Assembly: GCA_031263155.1 (NCBI GenBank)
Contig: JAISGK010000029.1
Location: 1-52,061 of the forward strand
Length of the DNA stretch: 52,061 nt
Origin: Clostridiales bacterium
GTDB taxonomy: Bacteria; Bacillota; Clostridia; Lachnospirales; WQUN01
Direction: 5' to 3'
Shown: positions 8,037 to 17,754 of the stretch, piece after piece
Layout of the letters: each line of letters opens with the position of its first letter
How positions within the stretch are numbered: the first letter of the stretch is position 1
Notes under the pieces: model-generated
What the model was told of the DNA's origin: nothing
Seen by the model: only the letters and a program-made list of their open reading frames with translations
The model's database searches: none
Program-made: the position numbers and the translations under genes

Positions 8037-10133
8037 TTATTCTTTGTCTCTCAACGCTTCCAATTCTTTCCTGCGCGCCTCTATCACCTTTGTTTGCACG
8101 TCGTGAGGGGCTTCTTCATAGCGATCAAACTCCAAGGTAAACTCTCCGCGCCCCTGTGTTATAGATCTCAAGTCAGTGGTATACCGAAACAACTCCGCCA
8201 TAGGCGCTTCGGCGCTTATTTTTTGCTTGTCGCCTTCTTTGCCCATGCCCAGTATGCGGCCACGGCGCTTGTTCATGTCGCCCATAATGTCTCCGGTGTA
8301 GTCGTCGGGCACGAGTACATCTACCCGCGCAATGGGCTCAAGTATAGTGGGCTTCGCCTTCATAAACCCGTCTTTAAAAGCGATGGTCGCCGCAAGTTTA
8401 AACGCCATTTCAGAAGAGTCTACCGGGTGGTACGACCCGTCTACCAGCGTACACTTTATGCCAACCACAGGGTACGCGGCCAGCGGGCCGGCCTTTACGC
8501 ACTCCTGTATGCCTTTTTCAACAGCGGGGAAGTATTGTTTCGGCACGGAGCCGCCGAATACCTTTTCCTCAAAAACGTACGACCTCGTCAAATCGCCTGA
8601 TGGTTCAAACTCCATCACCACGTCACCGAACTGTCCATGGCCGCCGCTCTGCTTTTTATGCCTTCCGCGCACCGCGACCTTGTTCTTTACCATTTCACGG
8701 TAGGGTATCGTAGGCGTTATCAATTCGATCTCTATTTTATACCTGTTGCGCAACTTGTTAACCATCACGTCTAACTGGCTGTCGCCAAGGCCATATACGA
8801 CGCTTTGCTTTGTTTCCGGGTTAATTATGAAACTAAGGGTCTTGTCCTCTTCTTGCAGCTTGGCGAACGTTGAAGATATTTTATCTTCGTCGCCCTTGCC
8901 CTTGGGTATAACGGCCATGCCCAGCAAAGGCACAGGAAATTTTATTGGGGCAAATTCTACATGGCGAGACTTATCGCACAATGTATGCTGTGTCGCTGTG
9001 GCTTGCAGCTTTGCCAACGCGCCAATGTCGCCCGCTCTTATCTCGTCTGTCTCTATTTGCTCTTTACCGCGCAGCACATATATGTGCGACGCTTTTTCGG
9101 TGGTTTCGGTCGTGGGGTTAAACACTGAGGCGTCTCGTTTTAGCGTCCCGGACATAACGCGGAATATCGAAAGCCTGCCTACATATGGATCGGCGATTGT
9201 TTTGAACACAAAAGCGGAAAACGGCTCTTTGTTGTCACACTTAACCTCTATTTCGGCGCCGGTTTTCAATTCTTTTGCTTTTACAAACGGGCGAATACGC
9301 GATGTGGGCGGGGCATATTCGTTAATGGAATTAAGCAGAACGCGAACACCGAATTGATTAACAGCCGCGCCGCAAAATACAGGCGTTACCGTTTGAGTGG
9401 CAATGCCCGTGCAAATACCCCCTTGTATCTCTTCAACTGTCAGTTCTTCTTCCATAAAAAATTTTTCCATAAGCGTGTCGTCCGTCTCCGCGACGGATTC
9501 TACAATCATGGCGTGCATGACCTCCACGTCGTCGTCCATGCCGGCGGGGACGTCGCAAGGTTCCGTTCGACCGTTAACGATTCTGCGCCCTTCCTTTTTC
9601 ACAGCATTAACGAAGCCCACGATCTTTCCTTTTTCCTTAAAAGGAATCTGCATGGGGGCAATGCTTTTGCCAAATCTTTCTTTAAGCTCGTTAATTACCT
9701 TGTCAAAATCAGCGTTTTCATCATCCATATTGTTAACAAAGAATATTTTACCCAAGCCCAGCTCAGTGGCATATTCCCAGGCCTTTTCTGTACCCACCTC
9801 TACGCCTGACTTGGCGGAGACGACGATAAGAGCGATGTCGGCAGCCGCGAGCGCCTGCTTCACCTCGCCTACAAAATCAAAGTAGCCGGGCGTGTCTATG
9901 AAATTAATCTTTTTGTCTTGCCACTCTATTGGAATAAGCGATGCGCTGACAGACACGCGCCGACGAATCTCTTCCGCATCGTAGTCTGAAACGGTATTAC
10001 CATCTTCCACGCGACCCTGGCGCGATGTAATTTGCGCGACATTAAGAGCGGCTTCAAGCAAAGTAGTCTTGCCTGAGCCGCTGTGACCCAGTACTGCGAC
10101 ATTTCGCACGGAGTCATGAGAGTAGACTTTCAC
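8037..10133 (-). CDS. Elongation factor G-like GTPase (EF-G2 type)
   Basis: This 698-residue protein has the EF-G layout: a GTPase domain, a domain II beta barrel, and domains III-V (a domain IV motif appears in GGHGQFGDVVMEFEP). The P-loop is GHSGSGKTT at residues 16-24 and G3 is DTPGYFDF. G4 reads NNMD rather than the usual NKxD. EF-G paralogs of this type occur beside the main fusA in many bacteria; some serve ribosome recycling or stress, and the role here is unknown. GTG at 10133 was chosen because GGGAGG lies just upstream on the minus strand; the frame extends 14 codons further but without a ribosome site. Confidence 0.88.
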   Translation of the reverse strand: MKVYSHDSVRNVAVLGHSGSGKTTLLEAALNVAQITSRQGRVEDGNTVSDYDAEEIRRRVSVSASLIPIEWQDKKINFIDTPGYFDFVGEVKQALAAADIALIVVSAKSGVEVGTEKAWEYATELGLGKIFFVNNMDDENADFDKVINELKERFGKSIAPMQIPFKEKGKIVGFVNAVKKEGRRIVNGRTEPCDVPAGMDDDVEVMHAMIVESVAETDDTLMEKFFMEEELTVEEIQGGICTGIATQTVTPVFCGAAVNQFGVRVLLNSINEYAPPTSRIRPFVKAKELKTGAEIEVKCDNKEPFSAFVFKTIADPYVGRLSIFRVMSGTLKRDASVFNPTTETTEKASHIYVLRGKEQIETDEIRAGDIGALAKLQATATQHTLCDKSRHVEFAPIKFPVPLLGMAVIPKGKGDEDKISSTFAKLQEEDKTLSFIINPETKQSVVYGLGDSQLDVMVNKLRNRYKIEIELITPTIPYREMVKNKVAVRGRHKKQSGGHGQFGDVVMEFEPSGDLTRSYVFEEKVFGGSVPKQYFPAVEKGIQECVKAGPLAAYPVVGIKCTLVDGSYHPVDSSEMAFKLAATIAFKDGFMKAKPTILEPIARVDVLVPDDYTGDIMGDMNKRRGRILGMGKEGDKQKISAEAPMAELFRYTTDLRSITQGRGEFTLEFDRYEEAPHDVQTKVIEARRKELEALRDKE

Positions 10134-10165
10134 AAGCGATACCTCCCGTATGTTTAACTTAACAC

Positions 10166-10194
10166 ATTTTAGCATGTTTTATCATTTATCGCAA
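10166..10194 (-). promoter_or_regulatory. Promoter of the EF-G-like gene
   Basis: On the minus strand TTGCGA (10194-10189) and TAAAAT (10171-10166) are 17 bases apart, 33 bases ahead of the GTG start. Confidence 0.5.
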
Positions 10195-10243
10195 CCGCCG
10201 CGTGAAACATCGCTATTGTTCGCAAAGCTAAGTTTAGCTGAGT

Positions 10244-11374
10244 TTAGTACCTTGAGGTTTCGAGAGCCAAATTTATTTCGTTGGCTTTGGTATAACAAGC
10301 ATATGTACCGTTACTGCTTGTATGAATACCCAAAGTTAACCTTTCTTCTCTTGAGCGAAAGTACATGTAGACAATTCCACCGCTGTCGCCGGGTTCGCTG
10401 TCATAACTGGCCTGAGTCAAATTGGTAAGCACGGTACCATCTGAATAAAGCGCGGTATAGTCTGTCGAAACAATAGCGCCATACGTATGTCCTGTTGTTC
10501 TGCCAATTTTGTTTACTATTGATCCCACGCCCGGTTCTCTGATCTTGGTCGAGAGGGTATTATCCGTCCCATTCAGCGTATTTGTAGGAGTATAGTCTGA
10601 ATTTGTTACCTCACAAAACGCGGCGTCTACACTGCCTGCTCTTTGGCGTGCCACGCATATCGCCATATCCGCCCCATTGCAGAAGATCGCTTCACCCAAA
10701 TTTATCGCGAAATGCGCCGCCGTGACAAATCCGCCAACACCGTTTCGCCTCGCGCGAAAACCTATGGACGCGATGCCGTTCGCGTCTGTTATCTCAGCTC
10801 CGGGATTTATGGAAATTTCTTCTACCATCGCCCCAACGCTCTGTTTAAAAACAATGGCGTCAGAGTCGTGAACAGTGGTCTTGAAGCTTTGTATTTTCTC
10901 ATCAGATAAGTCGTCTAAAAAGACGATTATGCGATTATCGGCGTCAAATAATCCAAATTGGTTGAAATTTTTCGCTATTTCGCTGCTAGGATTGCCGAGC
11001 TTATAATTATTAAGCGTATTCATGATATTTTTCAACTGACTGTACGAGTATTGGCACTCCTTGTACTCAACCGTATCTACTGGGAGCGGCGCGAAAAAAT
11101 TCATATCTACTGAATTGGTAGTCGTCACATATATGGTCAATTTCCCATCATCAGTGATAAACGAACCTCCATAATAGTCAGGGTATAATTTATCACCTGT
11201 CGCTCTCGAAGCGGTGAATAAATTTATTAACCTTTCATACGCGTTAGCGGCTGGTTCTTGAACCTCTATATCATTATAACCGAAATTATTCGCATGGGCA
11301 CTCGCAATAATCATTGCGGCAATAATTATGAATATAAATAATATCACAGATAGTTTAGGTAAAATTTTCACCAT
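10244..11374 (-). CDS. Secreted chymotrypsin-fold serine protease (S1-like)
   Basis: This 376-residue protein begins with a signal peptide: a basic MVKILPK stretch, a long hydrophobic core and ASAHAN as a possible cleavage site near residue 28. The catalytic triad can be read as His221 (TAAHF), Asp250 (SVDAAF) and Ser331 (GDSGG), the spacing of the alpha-lytic/streptogrisin branch of family S1. Residues 30-190 form an N-terminal region that may be a propeptide. Cysteines at 232, 240, 254 and 360 could form disulfides. ATG at 11374 has a GGGAGAG ribosome site. It is probably exported; the target is unknown. The collagen-like gene next door is divergently oriented, so a functional link is only a guess. 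Confidence 0.85.
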   Translation of the reverse strand: MVKILPKLSVILFIFIIIAAMIIASAHANNFGYNDIEVQEPAANAYERLINLFTASRATGDKLYPDYYGGSFITDDGKLTIYVTTTNSVDMNFFAPLPVDTVEYKECQYSYSQLKNIMNTLNNYKLGNPSSEIAKNFNQFGLFDADNRIIVFLDDLSDEKIQSFKTTVHDSDAIVFKQSVGAMVEEISINPGAEITDANGIASIGFRARRNGVGGFVTAAHFAINLGEAIFCNGADMAICVARQRAGSVDAAFCEVTNSDYTPTNTLNGTDNTLSTKIREPGVGSIVNKIGRTTGHTYGAIVSTDYTALYSDGTVLTNLTQASYDSEPGDSGGIVYMYFRSREERLTLGIHTSSNGTYACYTKANEINLALETSRY

Positions 11375-11628
11375 AAGACAACTCTCCCTATTTATTGCGA
11401 ATTGCTTATTAGGATACGCGATTTTCACATTACAAATACGTTTTTTGTTAAGAGGCTTATTTGGTGTGTGCCCAGTCTCTCCATTTTTTTGTTCTTCACA
11501 AAGTCGTCTTTATGATGGTATCACTAAAATTGCTCTGACAAATATTTTGAGGAATAACCCCCGTCACACAGCCTACTCATCTTACATATCATTATTACTG
11601 TATATATAGTCGGAAGGGAGCGATTAAC

Positions 11629-13806
11629 TTGGATGATAGATGCTTTTGGACACATTATCATAATCCGTGTTGCGGTGAAGGTATACCCGGGCCTACCGGC
11701 CCACAAGGTCCTGCGGGGCTTGTAGGCCCGCAGGGTATTCAAGGACCTCAAGGGATACGGGGCGAAGCTGGATCGCAAGGTATCCAGGGCCTACAGGGAG
11801 ATATAGGTCTTCAAGGGACACAAGGGATACAAGGGATACAAGGGATACAAGGCGAGCAAGGGCCAGAAGGCCCTCAAGGACTGCAAGGCGGCATGGGTCC
11901 CCAGGGATTACGTGGGCCAAAAGGAGATCAGGGCTCCCAAGGCCTTCATGGTGACACAGGCCCTCAAGGAATACAGGGATTACAAGGGATACAAGGGGAC
12001 CAAGGACTAGAGGGGACTCAAGGTATCCAAGGCGACACCGGCCCTCAGGGATCGCAGGGGATCCAGGGGGAACAAGGGTTAGAGGGGTCACAAGGGCCTC
12101 AAGGTCTCCAAGGGCCTCAGGGACCTCAAGGCTCGCAGGGTGAAACAGGTCTTCAGGGAGTACAGGGGATACAAGGCGAACAAGGGCCAGAAGGACTTCA
12201 AGGCCCGCAAGGTGAGACAGGTCTTCAAGGAATACAGGGGGTACAAGGCGACCAAGGGCCAGAGGGGCCTCAAGGTCCTCAAGGCTCGCAAGGTGAGACA
12301 GGTCTTCGAGGATTACAAGGGATACAAGGCGACCAAGGCCCAGAAGGTATTCAGGGCGGGCAGGGCGAAACCGGCCCTCGGGGATTACAAGGACCGCAAG
12401 GCGAACAAGGCTCGCAGGGCATTCAGGGTCTTCAAGGATCGACTGGCCCTCAAGGCGTGGATGGCACAAGCGTTACAATTCTTGGGAGCTATGATTCTTT
12501 GGCTGAATTGGAAGCCGCACGGCCTACAGGCAGCGTGGGTGACTCCTACCTTGTTAATGACGATCTCTATGTTTGGGATTCAACTTCAAATTCGTGGGAC
12601 AGCGTAGGCCGAATACGCGGGCCTGCCGGGCCGACCGGCTCTCAGGGGTTGCAGGGTATTCAGGGCGCTACTGGCCCGCAAGGCGATCGAGGACTCCAAG
12701 GCGATGTGGGGCGCGAAGGCTTGCAAGGTCCACGAGGCTTGCAGGGAGAGCAAGGAATTAAGGGCGATGTGGGCCCGGCCGGCTCACAAGGCCTACGAGG
12801 AGAACAAGGAATTCAAGGCGACGCGGGAGCCACCGGCCCGCAAGGCCCACACGGGGATCAAGGGCCTCAAGGCAATGAGGGACCTGCCGGCGCGCAAGGC
12901 CCACAAGGGCTACAAGGCCCGCAAGGCGTGCGTGGCGATCAAGGACTTCAGGGCAGTGTAGGTCCTATCGGTCCACAGGGAGCCCAAGGTAACGCGGGGC
13001 CCATCGGTCCGCAAGGAATTAAGGGCGATGTGGGGCCCATCGGCCCACAGGGTACTCAGGGCGATGCGGGGCATGTCGGCCCGCAGGGGCCTCAGGGCAA
13101 TATGGGGCCCATCGGCCCGCAGGGGCCTCAAGGCGACAAGGGCCCCATTGGTTCACAAGGCGCACAAGGCGCACAAGGCGCACAAGGCGCTCAAGGACCC
13201 ATCGGCCAGCAGGGTGTTCAGGGCGATGTGGGGCCTTCCGGCCCGCAAGGTATTAAGGGTGACACAGGGCCTCGAGGACCAGCGGCGCTTACCATGATCC
13301 CTCTTGGGGCAAATACGTTTGGAATATCCTCGACCAATTCGTCTGGTACGTTAATTTCAACAAGATTTATCGGCTTTGGTAGCTACTCATCAACATTGAA
13401 TGTGAGAAATGGAAATACTATTCAGCTGGATGCAGACGGAGAATTTGTCGTGTTTGCCCTTCCTTACAACGCTATTATAAGAACGCTGGTGTGCCAATAT
13501 TCAACAATAGCCACGTGGACTCCGACGGCGAGCATAAGAGTATATATCGCTATAGCTACTGCCAATCAGGACAGCAATACATTCAACATCCTGGATAGCA
13601 CAAAAGCGCTGGCCGCCCCTTATATTAGAGGGGTGCTGTACCCTGTACGTGAACTTCGGTATGGAATAGCAAACAATTTGTCCATCAGTTTACCACAGGG
13701 AACGAGAATTGGGGTTGTGGCGGGATTCGATACCTCAGACGGCACTTTGTCACAAAGTCTGCCCTTTAACTATACAGGGGGCATCGCCATCGAATATCTC
13801 CCTTAA
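11629..13806 (+). CDS. Collagen-like surface protein with BclA-like C-terminal domain
   Basis: This 725-residue protein is mostly Gly-X-Y triplets, rich in glutamine at Y ([14 protein letters not shown]). The triplets run over about residues 19-277 and 331-551 and should form a collagen triple helix. A non-collagenous insert at about 278-330 ([18 protein letters not shown]...) divides them. A 174-residue C-terminal domain from about 552 looks like the beta-rich trimerising tips of exosporium proteins such as BclA. The N-terminus has a three-cysteine patch (C5, C14, C15) and no signal peptide, which suits a spore-coat or exosporium protein made in the mother cell. The start is TTG at 11629 behind GGAAGGGAG. 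It is likely monocistronic, ending in a large hairpin. Confidence in collagen-like is high, in exosporium location moderate. Confidence 0.9.
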   Translation: MDDRCFWTHYHNPCCGEGIPGPTGPQGPAGLVGPQGIQGPQGIRGEAGSQGIQGLQGDIGLQGTQGIQGIQGIQGEQGPEGPQGLQGGMGPQGLRGPKGDQGSQGLHGDTGPQGIQGLQGIQGDQGLEGTQGIQGDTGPQGSQGIQGEQGLEGSQGPQGLQGPQGPQGSQGETGLQGVQGIQGEQGPEGLQGPQGETGLQGIQGVQGDQGPEGPQGPQGSQGETGLRGLQGIQGDQGPEGIQGGQGETGPRGLQGPQGEQGSQGIQGLQGSTGPQGVDGTSVTILGSYDSLAELEAARPTGSVGDSYLVNDDLYVWDSTSNSWDSVGRIRGPAGPTGSQGLQGIQGATGPQGDRGLQGDVGREGLQGPRGLQGEQGIKGDVGPAGSQGLRGEQGIQGDAGATGPQGPHGDQGPQGNEGPAGAQGPQGLQGPQGVRGDQGLQGSVGPIGPQGAQGNAGPIGPQGIKGDVGPIGPQGTQGDAGHVGPQGPQGNMGPIGPQGPQGDKGPIGSQGAQGAQGAQGAQGPIGQQGVQGDVGPSGPQGIKGDTGPRGPAALTMIPLGANTFGISSTNSSGTLISTRFIGFGSYSSTLNVRNGNTIQLDADGEFVVFALPYNAIIRTLVCQYSTIATWTPTASIRVYIAIATANQDSNTFNILDSTKALAAPYIRGVLYPVRELRYGIANNLSISLPQGTRIGVVAGFDTSDGTLSQSLPFNYTGGIAIEYLP
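11821..11847 (+). repeat. Three exact 9-bp repeats in the collagen-like gene
   Basis: CAAGGGATA occurs three times in a row, encoding Gly-Ile-Gln triplets. Such in-frame repeats can gain or lose units by slippage without breaking the frame. Confidence 0.8.
13159..13194 (+). repeat. Four 9-bp repeats in the collagen-like gene
   Basis: GGCGCACAA occurs three times, then once as GGCGCTCAA, encoding Gly-Ala-Gln triplets near the end of the second collagen segment. Confidence 0.8.
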
Positions 13807-13858
13807 TAAATCGAGTAGGGAGGCGGCCAACTAATGGCCGCCTCCCTACTCGATTTAT
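13806..13858. terminator. Bidirectional terminator with a 24-bp perfect stem
   Basis: Bases 13806-13829 are exactly inverted at 13835-13858 around the loop ACTAA. The outer A/T-rich part of the stem gives a U-rich end in both directions. It separates the convergent collagen-like gene and ABC exporter operon and overlaps the end of the collagen-like stop codon. Confidence 0.85.
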
Positions 13859-13864
13859 ATCAGT

Positions 13865-15709
13865 TTAAGCGCTTTCTAAAAAGGCGTATTGGGAGTCATA
13901 CAATTTTTTGTACAGGCCAGGACGTGATATCAGTTCGTCATGTGTGCCAACCTCTGATATTTTGCCGTCGCTTATGTACATAATGGCCGTAGCGTTTTTT
14001 ATCGTAGAAAGTCTGTGCGCGATAACAAATGCCGTGCGACCTTTTAGTAATTCGTCCAACCCTTTTTGCAGCGCGATTTCTGTTCGCGTGTCTATACTTG
14101 ATGTCGCCTCATCCAAAATGAGAATTTTCGGATCGGCGAGGAGCGTTCGTGCAAAGGATATCAACTGCCGCTGCCCCACGCTTAAACGGCTGCCTCGCTC
14201 GTTGACCTCCGTTTCGTATCCATCCTCCATTTCCATAATAAACTCGTGGGCGCGCACCGCTTTGGCGGCGGCTATTACCTCTTCGTCAGTAGCGTCTAGC
14301 TTGGCGTAGCGTATGTTATCCATTATCGCGCCGCTAAAGATGAAGCTGTCTTGCAGCATAATGCCCATTTGAGCTCTCAGCGAGTGCAGTGTCACCTCAT
14401 GAATATTCTCGCCGTCGATTGTGATAACACCCCGGTTAAGGTTGTAAAAGCGGCTGATAAGGTTAACGACTGTCGTTTTGCCCGCGCCGGTCGGCCCCAC
14501 AAGGGCAATTGTATCGCCCTGCCCGCATTTAAACGACACGTCTTTAAGAATAGGGCGCCCAGGGTCATACGCGAAAGTAACGTTATGAAATTCCACCTTA
14601 CCTTTTATGGGAGGCAGTTCGCGCGCTTCTGGCACATCATACACTATAACTGGTTCGTCCAGCACCTCGAATACGCGCTCCAGATAGGTCATGTTTACCA
14701 TTATGCTGTTATAAAAGTTTGCGATATTGTTGATAGGCCCCCAAAACCTGCCGATATAACCCGCAAAGGCCACAAGGGCGCCTACGGTCAAAGTGCCCCC
14801 GGCTATCCACCCCGCCCCCATTATGTACATGAAAGATGTGCACCAAACGGATATGTTCTCCGCCGACGGCCACATCAAAAACTGTATTTTGCAAGCTCTT
14901 AGCCATGTTTTGCGTACAAGTCCGGTAACGGATTTAAATATATTCGCGTTATACTCTTCACGCGCAAAACTTTGGGTCACCTTCATGCCGGCTATACTCT
15001 CGTGAATATACGCGTTCATGTTAGACTGTTTCGCGCTGTTTTCGCGCCAGGCTTCGCGCTGATTTATTTTGATGAAGTATGTAACGGCAACGAGTATGGG
15101 TAGCCCCGCCATGGCCACCAGCGCCATACGCGCGTCCAGAGAGATCATGATGATAATGATCACGAACAAGCTGAACAGATCGGTCAGCGTGTTTATAAGG
15201 CCATTGGAAACCATGTCGCTTAGCGAATTGATGTAGTTAACCACACGCACCAAAATCTTGCCGTGCGGCCGGCTGTCATAGTAACTAAACGGGAGCCTTT
15301 GCAAATGCTCGAACAGCGCCAGGCGCAAATCGCGTATTATTCCCTGTCCTACGCGTGACATTGTCAATATCTTCTTTCTTAGCAGCAGCGCGCTTAACCA
15401 GTTTAACGCAAGCATGGCGACCGACAAGGCGATAATGAGCGGTATATTGCTATTGTTGGGAGGCAGGGCCTCGTCTATCGCTATTTTGAATATATATGGC
15501 ATCGCCAGCCCCGCTAGACTTGATATGAGCGTGACCACGCCTGTTTGCGCAATCAAAGGCGTATATGGCGCTATGTACTTGCGCAGCCTCATCAAACTTT
15601 TGAGGTTAAACTCCGCGTCCTTCTCCAGAGTTTCATCTATATCAAACTTGTTACGCGCCAACCAACACACCGCCCTTTTTCGTATCCGCGCCGATTTCGT
15701 ATGTTCCAT
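13865..15709 (-). CDS. Heterodimeric ABC exporter subunit, distal gene
   Basis: This is a half-size exporter of about 614 residues: an N-terminal six-helix membrane domain and a C-terminal ATPase. The ATPase shows Walker A GPTGAGKTT, a non-standard signature LSVGQ, Walker B ILILDEATSSID with the catalytic glutamate, and the H-loop IAHRLSTI. The partner subunit is encoded just upstream. ATG at 15709, behind GAGG, overlaps the end of the partner gene by 59 bases; a TTG near 15655 after AAAAGGG is an alternative. Relatives (LmrCD, BmrCD, TM287/288) export drugs or lipids; the cargo here is unknown. Confidence 0.9.
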   Translation of the reverse strand: MEHTKSARIRKRAVCWLARNKFDIDETLEKDAEFNLKSLMRLRKYIAPYTPLIAQTGVVTLISSLAGLAMPYIFKIAIDEALPPNNSNIPLIIALSVAMLALNWLSALLLRKKILTMSRVGQGIIRDLRLALFEHLQRLPFSYYDSRPHGKILVRVVNYINSLSDMVSNGLINTLTDLFSLFVIIIIMISLDARMALVAMAGLPILVAVTYFIKINQREAWRENSAKQSNMNAYIHESIAGMKVTQSFAREEYNANIFKSVTGLVRKTWLRACKIQFLMWPSAENISVWCTSFMYIMGAGWIAGGTLTVGALVAFAGYIGRFWGPINNIANFYNSIMVNMTYLERVFEVLDEPVIVYDVPEARELPPIKGKVEFHNVTFAYDPGRPILKDVSFKCGQGDTIALVGPTGAGKTTVVNLISRFYNLNRGVITIDGENIHEVTLHSLRAQMGIMLQDSFIFSGAIMDNIRYAKLDATDEEVIAAAKAVRAHEFIMEMEDGYETEVNERGSRLSVGQRQLISFARTLLADPKILILDEATSSIDTRTEIALQKGLDELLKGRTAFVIAHRLSTIKNATAIMYISDGKISEVGTHDELISRPGLYKKLYDSQYAFLESA

Positions 15710-17426
15710 ATTGAGCCTCAAAAAGCTGATGATATATCCCTCGCCGCGCAAGCAATTCTTCATGCGTTCCGCGTTCGGTTATCTCGCCTTTATCCATTAC
15801 AAGTATCATATCGGCGGGCTTTACGGATGATATGCGATGAGCTATGATAAACTTCGTTTGACCCTTGTATTGCTTAAGCGCCTGTTGTATTCCGTGTTCC
15901 GTTTCCATATCTACAGCGGAGGTTGTGTCGTCCAAAATGAGTATTGAAGGATTGGCGGCCAGCGCGCGCGCCAATGACAGCCGCTGTTTTTGCCCGCCCG
16001 AAAGCCCGACGCCTCGTTCGCCCACTATGGTGTCGTACCCATCTTCCAACTCACGTATAAAACCGTCAGCGTCGGCGGCCAAGGCGGGGCGCGTCAACCG
16101 CTCCATGGGCGCTTCGGGCACGGCGTAGGCAACGTTGCCTTCTACCGTGTCACTAAACAAAAACACGTCTTGGGCCGCAGTGGCTATGTCCCTGCGCAGG
16201 TTTTGCAGATCATAATCTTTAACGTTAATCCCATCAACCAGCACCTCGCCGCCCGTGACATCGTAAAAGCGACCGATAAGATTAACCAGCGTTGTTTTGC
16301 CCGAACCGGTAGCCCCCACGATGCCAATGGAAGAACCCGGCGCCGCATAAAAGCTGATATTTTTTAGCACCGCCGCGTGGGGCTCGTTTTTGTCATAACT
16401 AAACGTAACGTTTCTAAACTCTACAGCGCCGTTTAGCCGCTCCGATCGTACCGGGTTTTCGGGGTTTTGTATGTAAACGCGCTTGCGCAGCATTTCGCAA
16501 ATTTTGTCTAACGAAGCAAAAAAGTTTTGCGCATCGTTAACAAGAAACCCGAATTGTCGCATGGGGTTGTTGAGCGCCCAGAGGCAGCCGTTAATAGTAA
16601 CCAGCCTCCATAGTTCCAAGCGCCCGGTGATAACCAAAATGCCACCGCCCAACAACAGCGCTACATTTAATATGTTAGCGCAAAAATCCAGCCATGGCAT
16701 ATATTTCGCCCATATCTTAGATGCCGCGATCTGACCGTCATAGTATGATTGATTAGCCTCTGTAAATTTCTCCTTTTCATAAGCCTCTTGCGCGAAAGCC
16801 TTTACCACTCGATTGCCGCCTATGTTTTCTTCGCACACGCTATTTAATTTGGAGAAACGTTCGCGGATGGTGAAAAACGCGGGTTTTACCCTTGTGGCTT
16901 GTTTTCGCGCCAAAATTGCCGTAATGGGCGCCACAGCGAGCATTATCAATGTAAGCTGCCAACTAATTGTAAACATCATAATAATGGCCGCGATAAAAAT
17001 AATGATATTTTCAAACACGGCATAGATGACATAGCTCGAAAAGTGCCTGACCGCATCCAGGTCGGCAGTCATGCGCGCCATAATATCACCTACGCGATTT
17101 GTATCAAAAAAACTGTAATTTTGACCTTGTATCCAATTATAGATATCATTTCTCAAATCAAGTACAGTGTTTTGCGAGGCGTGCTCGAAGATGTTTAGCA
17201 TACCATACCGCGACGCCGTTCTTATAAATGTTACCAATACGAACACCGATACAAATGGTATGAGCTTTTCGCGCCATGTGCCGTCCTGCACGGCGCCGAC
17301 CAGCAAACCGGAGATATAGGGGTTTATCAGAGATGCTGCGGCAACGACAAAACAGATAGCCAAACCCGCGATAAACATGTTAAGATATCTTTTAAAATAA
17401 GGCCAAACCCATTTGAAAGGCTGCAT
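15651..17426 (-). CDS. Heterodimeric ABC exporter subunit, proximal gene
   Basis: This is the second half-exporter, 591 residues, with a membrane domain followed by an ATPase. Walker A is GATGSGKTT and the signature is the normal LSGGQ. Walker B reads LILDDTTSAVD, with aspartate where the catalytic glutamate should be; the H-loop is IAHRISSV. This is the usual pattern for the subunit carrying the degenerate site of a heterodimer. ATG at 17426 has a G-rich ribosome site (GGGGGG) about ten bases upstream; longer starts at 17444 and 17507 lack one. The gene overlaps the partner, which implies translational coupling. Confidence 0.9.
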   Translation of the reverse strand: MQPFKWVWPYFKRYLNMFIAGLAICFVVAAASLINPYISGLLVGAVQDGTWREKLIPFVSVFVLVTFIRTASRYGMLNIFEHASQNTVLDLRNDIYNWIQGQNYSFFDTNRVGDIMARMTADLDAVRHFSSYVIYAVFENIIIFIAAIIMMFTISWQLTLIMLAVAPITAILARKQATRVKPAFFTIRERFSKLNSVCEENIGGNRVVKAFAQEAYEKEKFTEANQSYYDGQIAASKIWAKYMPWLDFCANILNVALLLGGGILVITGRLELWRLVTINGCLWALNNPMRQFGFLVNDAQNFFASLDKICEMLRKRVYIQNPENPVRSERLNGAVEFRNVTFSYDKNEPHAAVLKNISFYAAPGSSIGIVGATGSGKTTLVNLIGRFYDVTGGEVLVDGINVKDYDLQNLRRDIATAAQDVFLFSDTVEGNVAYAVPEAPMERLTRPALAADADGFIRELEDGYDTIVGERGVGLSGGQKQRLSLARALAANPSILILDDTTSAVDMETEHGIQQALKQYKGQTKFIIAHRISSVKPADMILVMDKGEITERGTHEELLARRGIYHQLFEAQYGTYEIGADTKKGGVLVGA

Positions 17427-17518
17427 TGTGTAAACGCCCCCCATAAAATTAAGTACAAAGCATAATAGTCTGTTTAATATCATAAAACCCACAGGCGTTA
17501 TGACCAAACAGACGGTTA

Positions 17519-17545
17519 ATTATATCACAATTACGAATAAGTAAA
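17519..17545 (-). promoter_or_regulatory. Promoter of the ABC exporter operon
   Basis: On the minus strand TTTACT (17545-17540) and a perfect TATAAT (17524-17519) are 15 bases apart. The spacer is short, so the -35 assignment is tentative. Confidence 0.45.
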
Positions 17546-17633
17546 CACTTTTTTTAAAAAAGGGCGTGGATATTTATTGTGTGATGAATATACATACTTT
17601 GACAAAAAAATTAAAAATCCCACTATTACATTA

Positions 17634-17661
17634 TTGACAAGTTTGGATTATCCAATATAAT
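17634..17661 (+). promoter_or_regulatory. Strong promoter with a palindrome between the boxes
   Basis: Perfect TTGACA (17634-17639) and TATAAT (17656-17661) are 16 bases apart. The spacer holds the palindrome TTGGATTATCCAA (17643-17655), a position where a repressor would block polymerase. The first gene downstream starts at 17755 behind AAAGGAGG. Confidence 0.7.
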
Positions 17662-17754
17662 AAAGATATACGTCGCTTGGTGTATTTTTTTAGTGATTCT
17701 ACGCGTATGGCCGCCCCTTTATGAAGGTTGTTGGCTGGTAAAAGGAGGATGTTT

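Noticed and set aside
7926..8600. 224-codon plus-strand open frame
   Set aside because: It is antisense to the EF-G-like gene and starts inside the MITE-like repeat; no family resemblance.
11540..11628. Sporulation sigma promoter before the collagen-like gene (CATATCAT near 11586)
   Set aside because: Only a loose match to a sigma-E type -10 box and no convincing -35 partner at the right distance.
11693..12469. 258-codon minus-strand open frame
   Set aside because: It is the antisense of the collagen repeats, which keep several frames open because of their periodic sequence.
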